The notes under the pieces: generated by a model
Databases searched by the model: none
The model's input: the letters and a program-made list of their open reading frames with translations, nothing else
What the model was told of the DNA's origin: nothing
Made by a program: the position numbers and the translations under genes
In this document: one piece after another, positions 59,378 to 64,000 of the stretch
Position numbering within the stretch: position 1 is the stretch's first letter
How the letters are laid out: every line of letters begins with the position of its first letter
Source: CAYGZL01 sp964354345
GTDB taxonomy: Bacteria > Chloroflexota > Anaerolineae > Anaerolineales > UBA4823
Direction: 5' to 3'
DNA length: 64,000 bases
NCBI GenBank assembly: GCA_964354345.1
Contig: CAYGZL010000170.1
Span: 1 to 64,000 of the forward strand

Positions 59378-60478
59378 TTAATATCTCAGCAGCGCGCCGA
59401 TTTGATCAAATGCGCCAAAAGTCTGGTCGGAGAGCAGTACTTCCACCTCACCGCCAGACTGCATTACCTGGCGCACAGCATATTCCACCGTGTCAGGGAT
59501 TTTCTCAGATTCACCACCGCAATACGGGCAACTCTCGATCAGATGGGCAGAAAGGAAACCACAGCTCTTGCAGTGTGATCCCGAGGCACGGTATCCATCA
59601 CGAATCATTAAGATGTGCACCCGCCCTTCATGGATGGCGCTCAAAGTTTCATCGAGGTTCACCACCCCGCCGCGGCCTTTGGCAGCGTTAGTCACCACAG
59701 TTTCTACCAACAGAGCTTCCCGTTGGCGATCGGCCTTCTCACCTACCTCCATCGCCCGTTGCAGCACCTCGGTATGGCTGGCAGTCATGCTGATCGGGAA
59801 AGTACCGACCACCAGACTCTGCCAGGCCTTGGGAAGCTGGCTGCGGAACGCGGCGATGTTTTCGTCTGTGCCGCCAATCAGCACCCGCCGGACATTATTT
59901 TCACTGAAAAAGTGGGTTGCAAATTCGACTGCCTCCTTGATGTTGCGCTCGGCGACTTCCTCAGCGTAATCGGTCTGGCCGGCGATGCCGCCGCGGCGTC
60001 CAGGCGCCGTCGAACCACCGCCGCGTTTGGTGTGGCGTACCGTCTCACCCAGCATGCCCTCCTGCTCGCGCAACTCACCCAGATGGAACGAGAACAGACG
60101 CGCCCCCTGCTTGTCAACGAGTACTACCCCATAGCCGCCGTAGGCATCTAATAAGTGAGCCAATGGTTTGACATACGGCCGGTCAAAAGCCACCACCCGG
60201 CTGCGTATTGGCACCGCCAGAGGGAAAGCCTTCAGGTACCCCTCGTCGGCGCAAGAGAAGATCGCCAGGCTGCGTCCGCTCCAATCATGTTCATGATCCA
60301 GGTAGCGGATCACCGCGAAAACATCGTCAGGTAAATTCACTTCCTTGAGCATGCTCCGTAGACGTAGTTTGTATGTATCGGCATTCCCCTCGGCAGGGTC
60401 GGTGTTTAAAAAGACGCTGAGTACGGGGGATTTGGCCTGGTAGTCCAGTAGCTCTTGCAGATCATGGTTCGTTAACAT
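59378..60478 (-). CDS. Bacterial eRF1/Vms1-like (baeRF) protein with zinc ribbon
   Basis: A 366-residue protein of the bacterial eRF1-like group. The N-terminal domain has SVFLNTDPAEGNADTYKLRL. The middle domain starts YGVVLVDKQGARLFSFHLGE. A Gly-rich loop at residues 151-168 (KRGGGSTAPGRRGGIAGQ) lies where eRF1 has its GGQ tip, and the following helix DYAEEVAERNIKEAVEFA matches. The third domain has VRRVLIGGTDENIAAF and HILMIRDGYRASG. A zinc ribbon C-x2-C...C-x2-C (CKSCG, CPYCGG) occupies about residues 308-327, as in archaeal aRF1. A ribosome-rescue or peptidyl-tRNA hydrolase role is the likely family function; the altered loop leaves activity open. Confidence 0.8.
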   Translation of the reverse strand: MLTNHDLQELLDYQAKSPVLSVFLNTDPAEGNADTYKLRLRSMLKEVNLPDDVFAVIRYLDHEHDWSGRSLAIFSCADEGYLKAFPLAVPIRSRVVAFDRPYVKPLAHLLDAYGGYGVVLVDKQGARLFSFHLGELREQEGMLGETVRHTKRGGGSTAPGRRGGIAGQTDYAEEVAERNIKEAVEFATHFFSENNVRRVLIGGTDENIAAFRSQLPKAWQSLVVGTFPISMTASHTEVLQRAMEVGEKADRQREALLVETVVTNAAKGRGGVVNLDETLSAIHEGRVHILMIRDGYRASGSHCKSCGFLSAHLIESCPYCGGESEKIPDTVEYAVRQVMQSGGEVEVLLSDQTFGAFDQIGALLRY

Positions 60479-60532
60479 AAGTTGCCTCCTTGGTCTGGGA
60501 AAGGGAAGTGAGAACGTAGAACTGGCCGGCGG

Positions 60533-61462
60533 TCAGCTCAGGCTAGCTAACTGTTTGAATAAATCAAGTTGTTTAGGGGACAGGTGGCGCGGGATTATAA
60601 TTTTAGCCCGCGCGAGCAGGTCACCGTAGGTTTTTGGATCCTTGATGGTCGGCATCCCTCGCCCGGTCAGGCGAAATGTCTGTCCCGGTTGGGTACCTGC
60701 GGGTATGGTCAAAACAACATCGCCAGATAAAGTCGGCAGAGTGACTTCGCCTCCCAGGACGGCGGTGAATAACTCCATAGTCACATCGGTATAGAGATCG
60801 TTCCCTTTGCGTTCGTAGGTAGGGTCATCGGTGACTCGGATGACCAGGTAGAGGTCGCCTTTCTGACCCTGGGTACCGGCTGAATAGGCTCCAGTAATGC
60901 GTATCTTCGTGCCGTGCCGCGCCCCGGCTGGGATTTTTACTTCCAGTCGGTGTCCTTCGATTTCTATCCGCCGGGTGGTACCGTGGTAAGCTTCAGGCAG
61001 GCTAATTTCAATTTCTTGTTCAACGGATGGCCGTTCTTGTGTACTCGGCCGGGTGGTTCTACGCCCTGCGCGCCCACTTACCGGCATCCCGCTGAAGATA
61101 CGGCTGAAGAACTCGGAGAAGCCACCGTCGAAGAGATTACCCAGATCGCCTGCTTCGACTCGCTCTCTACCACCTGGCGCCTGGGTAAACCATTCGTCCC
61201 AGTTGAAACCACCTGGCGCTCCGCCGCGTTGCTGATAGTGAGTGTACGATTCACCGAGCAGGTTGTAGCGCTGGCGTTTTTCCTTGTCGCTCAGCACCTG
61301 GTAGGCTTCGTTGATTTCTTTGAACTTTTCTTCAGCTTGCTTGTTACCTGGGTTGCGGTCCGGGTGATATTGCATCGCTAACTTGCGGTAGGCACGCTTA
61401 ATTTCGGTTTCGCTGGCTTTCCGATCGACCCCTAGGATTTTATAGTAGTCCTTATATTCCAT
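60533..61462 (-). CDS. DnaJ-type co-chaperone without zinc domain (CbpA class)
   Basis: A 309-residue J-protein. The J domain (residues 1-70) includes [20 protein letters not shown], the HPD motif in [12 protein letters not shown] and the [11 protein letters not shown] helix end. A short G/F-type region follows. The C-terminal substrate-binding domains are [20 protein letters not shown] and [20 protein letters not shown]. The CxxCxGxG zinc repeats of DnaJ are absent, so this is the CbpA/class B type. The promoter places the first base of the mRNA at the ATG. It lies 54 nt upstream of the eRF1-like gene and probably co-transcribes it. Confidence 0.92.
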   Translation of the reverse strand: MEYKDYYKILGVDRKASETEIKRAYRKLAMQYHPDRNPGNKQAEEKFKEINEAYQVLSDKEKRQRYNLLGESYTHYQQRGGAPGGFNWDEWFTQAPGGRERVEAGDLGNLFDGGFSEFFSRIFSGMPVSGRAGRRTTRPSTQERPSVEQEIEISLPEAYHGTTRRIEIEGHRLEVKIPAGARHGTKIRITGAYSAGTQGQKGDLYLVIRVTDDPTYERKGNDLYTDVTMELFTAVLGGEVTLPTLSGDVVLTIPAGTQPGQTFRLTGRGMPTIKDPKTYGDLLARAKIIIPRHLSPKQLDLFKQLASLS

Positions 61463-61468
61463 ACTTAG

Positions 61469-61498
61469 ATTGTATATGTGTCAGGTGGGGAGAGTCAA
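61469..61498 (-). promoter_or_regulatory. Promoter placing the start at the DnaJ-type gene ATG
   Basis: Minus-strand TTGACT (61498-61493), an 18-nt spacer, and TACAAT (61474-61469). The ATG at 61462 follows after six bases (CTAAGT). Both boxes are good and no ribosome-binding site exists, so this is the clearest leaderless case in the window. Confidence 0.65.
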
Positions 61499-61557
61499 GA
61501 CCCACTGAAGATATTTACGAAATTCTAAGAATGTCTTGCGCGCCGGTGTTAAAAGCA

Positions 61558-61594
61558 GCCTCCGCCGGGGCGGTGAGGAGATGCCGGCGGAGGC
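61558..61594 (+). repeat. 11-bp GC-rich hairpin upstream of a small reading frame
   Basis: GCCTCCGCCGG (61558-61568) and CCGGCGGAGGC (61584-61594), a perfect inverted repeat with a 15-base loop GGCGGTGAGGAGATG. It lies in the gap between the divergent-side DnaJ-type gene and nth, 10 nt before an AAAGGAGG sequence. There is no T-run on the plus side. Confidence 0.6.
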
Positions 61595-61617
61595 CTTCGC
61601 CAAAGGAGGAAACAGCG

Positions 61618-61740
61618 ATGAGCAGTGTCAGAAAAGCTTCTCATGCTATAGCTCCATCTTACTTGAAAACCTTGCGCTCTCCAATTGTCAAAAATCATAT
61701 GATCAAAGTGACTTTATTCACTGGAATAAATGACAATTAA
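61618..61740 (+). CDS. Possible small protein, 40 residues
   Basis: ATG at 61618 with AAAGGAGG eight bases upstream, an excellent ribosome-binding site. The product starts MSSVRKASHAIAPSYLKTLR and is basic and slightly hydrophobic at the C-terminus. An overlapping frame from the ATG at 61581 (50 residues, with four Cys) lacks proper spacing to a ribosome-binding site. No homologue is recognised and no promoter is clear. The main support is the ribosome-binding site and the preceding hairpin. Confidence 0.35.
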   Translation: MSSVRKASHAIAPSYLKTLRSPIVKNHMIKVTLFTGINDN

Positions 61741-61751
61741 TTGGACGAACA

Positions 61752-62423
61752 TTATCGGACCGTGTACTGCTCCTGGTAATATCTACACAAATCCTGCAGC
61801 CTGCATTCTGGACAGTTGGGTTGGCGGGCCTGGCAAACCGTACGGCCCAAGCGGATCAGGTTGATGTGGGCGGCGGAGTATGTTTCCACAGGAAATAGCT
61901 GTTCCAGATGCTTATGCGCCTGTTCGACGCTCATATTCTCCGGGCGCAACCCCAGCCGGCCACTGACGCGGTAAATATGTGTATCGACTGGAAAGGCGGG
62001 TTTCCCCAGCGAGAAGAGCAGGACGATGGCGGCTGTCTTTGGACCGACGCCATTGAATTTTAATAGCCACTGCCGCGCTTCTTCCAGGCTCATCTGCTTG
62101 AGGAACTTCAGATCCAGGTTACCCTGCTCCCGGGTAATTTCTCTCAGCAGGCTTTGAATACGTGGACCCTTCTGATTGGCCAATCCAGCCGGCTTGATCA
62201 CCCGAATGACCTCGCTCACATCGGCGTCGCGCAACGCTTCCCAGGTTGAAAAACGCTGTCGCAGGGCATTGTAGGCGCGGTCGCGATTGGTATCATTGGT
62301 ATTCTGGGACAAGATCGCAGCTACCAACTCATCCAGGGGCGGCAGTGGTTCGCCCCAGTCGGGATAGCCGAATTGGACCAGTAACCGTTTGTGGACCTCC
62401 AACGCTGCGGTGTAAAGATTCAT
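61752..62423 (-). CDS. nth: Endonuclease III
   Basis: DNA glycosylase/AP lyase for oxidised pyrimidines, 223 residues. The helix-hairpin-helix FNGVGPKTAAIVLLF carries the catalytic Lys, and FPVDTHIYRVSGRLGL the catalytic Asp. The [4Fe-4S] motif is complete: C-x6-C-x2-C-x5-C in CQARQPNCPECRLQDLC. The start ATG at 62423 has no clear ribosome-binding site; an in-frame extension to 62480 would overlap the asparaginase gene. Confidence 0.93.
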   Translation of the reverse strand: MNLYTAALEVHKRLLVQFGYPDWGEPLPPLDELVAAILSQNTNDTNRDRAYNALRQRFSTWEALRDADVSEVIRVIKPAGLANQKGPRIQSLLREITREQGNLDLKFLKQMSLEEARQWLLKFNGVGPKTAAIVLLFSLGKPAFPVDTHIYRVSGRLGLRPENMSVEQAHKHLEQLFPVETYSAAHINLIRLGRTVCQARQPNCPECRLQDLCRYYQEQYTVR

Positions 62424-62457
62424 GATGAGTTGTGGTCCATTAAACCGGCCAGGCGAA

Positions 62458-63570
62458 TCAGGGGGTTGCGCGACGCGCACCCGCCACGGCGGATTGGGTT
62501 GCGGCGAAGTTCAACTGGAAAACTGGCCGTCCATCTCCAATATGTATCTTACGGTAATTGTACAAAGCCAGGTTTGGACCAAATTCCTCCAGGTTATCCA
62601 ATTCTACGGGAGACAGGAGATTTAATTGGCGTAAAACTTCTAATGTTACAGCCGAGCGGACCTTGCCGCGGGCATCGCCGTCGGCGATTTTAATGGCAAT
62701 CCCCAACGCTGGCGATTCCAGCCCGTAGGCGCCGGGCAAGACGCCGACACACTGGTAGCCCTCGGCTCCCCCCTTAACCACCAGATGGCCGTGCGTCACT
62801 TCCATCAGCCGCGTATCAAAACGCCCCGGCCCAGAGACCATCTCGGGATGGACGATCATGGATTTCACCACCAGCCGGCAGACCTCAGCGCGGGCAGGTG
62901 GAAGCACACTTCCTCCTTCCGGGTCGCTCAACCGGGCGTAAGCCAGGGCGGCATTGCGTAGGGGAACAGCGAAATTGGGCGCTGAGCACCCATCCACACC
63001 GGACTGGACATCCTCAACCGATAAGCCGCACATTGCCGCAAATGTCTCCAGAATCGCCTTCTGTATCGGATGGTGGGGATCAATGTATGCGAGATCCTTG
63101 TCATTGTCACGCGCAATTTTCATCCGTGCGAAAGCCAACATCCCGGTATGTTTTCCTGAGCAGTTATGGCGGTTAGGGGTGGGTTTTTCTTTGCGCTCGC
63201 GCAATGTCTCGGCGGTCGCTTCATCCATCGGGACATGTGTTCCACACAACAGGTCACTTTCCTGAATGCCGACCTTGGCCTGGATGCCGCGCAACACCTT
63301 GGCGTGCTCGTCTGTCCCGGTGTGCGAGGCGCACATCATAGCGATCTCGCGCTCGCTCAGGTGATAATAAGTCTGCCCCCCATTTTCGAGAAAGGGTAGA
63401 ATTTGCAGAGGCTTGGCGGAGGAACGTAGATAGGTCACGCAATCTGGGTCGCCATACCAGGCGAGCAGGTTTCCGGCAGTGTCGACAACCGCCAACGCGC
63501 CATGATGGACCGACTCAACGGTCCGACCGCGAGTTAATTCATATATTGGATGATTGTATTGAGAGGGCAT
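62458..63570 (-). CDS. L-asparaginase II-family amidohydrolase
   Basis: A 370-residue protein of the asparaginase family typified by Rhizobium and thermolabile L-asparaginase II (COG4448). Family blocks: LTRGRTVESVHHGALAVVD, the beta-lactamase-like YLRSSAKPLQILPFLENG, MCASHTGTDEHAKV, NRHNCSGKHTGMLAFA and GVDGCSAPNFAVPL. Ser and Lys in SSAKP and the CSGKH segment are the conserved catalytic-type residues. It lies 6 nt after the metallo-hydrolase gene and just before nth, forming a compact minus-strand series. Predicted to release aspartate and ammonia from asparagine. Confidence 0.9.
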   Translation of the reverse strand: MPSQYNHPIYELTRGRTVESVHHGALAVVDTAGNLLAWYGDPDCVTYLRSSAKPLQILPFLENGGQTYYHLSEREIAMMCASHTGTDEHAKVLRGIQAKVGIQESDLLCGTHVPMDEATAETLRERKEKPTPNRHNCSGKHTGMLAFARMKIARDNDKDLAYIDPHHPIQKAILETFAAMCGLSVEDVQSGVDGCSAPNFAVPLRNAALAYARLSDPEGGSVLPPARAEVCRLVVKSMIVHPEMVSGPGRFDTRLMEVTHGHLVVKGGAEGYQCVGVLPGAYGLESPALGIAIKIADGDARGKVRSAVTLEVLRQLNLLSPVELDNLEEFGPNLALYNYRKIHIGDGRPVFQLNFAATQSAVAGARRATP

Positions 63571-63576
63571 GGGATA

Positions 63577-64000
63577 TTATTGCTCATCTTCCTCGATGAG
63601 TGGCTCTTCGATTGCCTTGGATGGGTGAGAGCGGCGCAGATAATAATTGCTTAACCCATAGCGCAAACGCTGGAGGTAGAGTTCATGTTGGTCGGCTGTC
63701 GTCTCGTACCCGGCAATCAAAGACGGGATCAGTTCTTCAGTGGCCTCCGGTGGTGCGTTGCGTTTGGTCAGGCGATCGATCCCTTTCAGCACATTGGTTA
63801 GAATGCGTTGTTGCTCCTGGATGGCATTCGCAGCCAGCAGGACGCCGCGTCCGCTGATCAGGATGAAATCTCGGTAGTCGTTCTGCAGCAGGGACAGGCT
63901 TTCGATCCAGGCCTCCAGATCAGCATTGGCCAGGAAGGGCGGCTGGTTGGTAGTCACGCTATCGCCGATGAAAGCAATCTTCTCGTCGGGTAGGATTGCC
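63577..64000 (-). CDS. MBL-fold metallo-hydrolase, C-terminal part (partial)
   Basis: The frame is open to the window's right edge, so the 5' part, with the HxHxDH zinc motif, lies outside. The visible ~140 residues start ILPDEKIAFIGDSV and continue TNQPPFLANADLEAWIESL, a segment characteristic of the C-terminal half of MBL-fold proteins, followed by RDFILISGRGVLLAANAIQE and a helical acidic tail. The stop is followed 6 nt later by the asparaginase gene. Function cannot be narrowed without the rest. Confidence 0.75.
   Translation of the reverse strand, partial: AILPDEKIAFIGDSVTTNQPPFLANADLEAWIESLSLLQNDYRDFILISGRGVLLAANAIQEQQRILTNVLKGIDRLTKRNAPPEATEELIPSLIAGYETTADQHELYLQRLRYGLSNYYLRRSHPSKAIEEPLIEEDEQ

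Overview
The window looks like a chromosomal segment of a Chloroflexota bacterium, most likely of the Anaerolineae. This is inferred from gene content and protein style: Thr/Pro-rich linkers, several large family-5 solute-binding lipoproteins, a QcrABC-type cytochrome complex beside succinate dehydrogenase, and a bacterial eRF1-like protein. No rRNA or other phylogenetic marker is present, so the assignment is an inference. Almost everything reads as intact chromosomal genes. The only mobile-element trace is a wrecked group II intron reverse transcriptase at the extreme left end.

Layout. 1-0.9 kb: intron-maturase remains. 0.9-7.4 kb (minus): a nucleoside-type ABC transporter (two permeases, a double ATPase, a BMP-family lipoprotein) plus a divergent BMP-like lipoprotein. 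7.5-9.1 kb (plus): an HAD protein overlapping a DUF389-like membrane protein with an SH3-like tail. 9.1-12.2 kb (minus): glmU, a CorC-type CBS protein and cytidine deaminase, preceded by tRNA-Gln and a strong terminator. 12.4-22.4 kb (minus): a large peptide-type ABC system with a giant solute-binding lipoprotein, two permeases, two ATPases, a small membrane protein, and a second OppD/OppF pair. 22.5-25.3 kb (minus): ECF sigma factor, an 82-residue protein and a second family-5 lipoprotein. 25.4-29.2 kb (minus): maf, a lipoprotein class B PBP and rsgA. 29.2-31.5 kb (plus): xpt and guaA. 31.5-37.9 kb: a signalling island with a membrane protein, a VWA-FHA membrane protein, a PP2C phosphatase and, convergent, a PP2C-like protein that has lost metal-site residues and carries a propeller-like exterior. 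38-44.5 kb: acyltransferase, AmrS-type radical SAM enzyme, mobA, M20 peptidase, cysteine desulfurase-like enzyme and a URO-D family protein. 44.6-52.1 kb: tRNA-Arg, sdhCDAB (minus), qcrABC (plus), icd (minus). 52.3-64 kb: Ca2+ P-type ATPase, rnhB, tRNA-Pro, a methyltransferase, hsp20, rhomboid, an eRF1-like protein, a DnaJ-type chaperone, nth, an asparaginase and a partial metallo-hydrolase.

How they fit together. Nucleoside uptake, cytidine deaminase, xpt and guaA point to nucleoside and nucleobase salvage. The peptide ABC systems, asparaginase and M20 peptidase point to growth on amino acids and peptides. sdhCDAB, icd and qcrABC form the respiratory/TCA core, with menaquinol oxidation by a complex whose cytochrome b is split and whose subunit IV is fused to a two-haem c-type domain.

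The observations I consider most worth pursuing are: (1) eight genes whose start codon lies 6-7 nt after a good -10 box, suggesting leaderless transcripts; (2) a Shine-Dalgarno-like block followed by TGATTA, found about 90 nt upstream of two unrelated solute-binding-protein genes; (3) the VWA-FHA / PP2C / degenerate-PP2C signalling island without a local kinase; (4) the sigma-factor / small protein / binding-lipoprotein operon; (5) the terminator placed directly before the glmU ribosome-binding site; (6) the eRF1-like protein with an altered GGQ-type loop. I found no CRISPR array, prophage, restriction system or other recognisable defence system.
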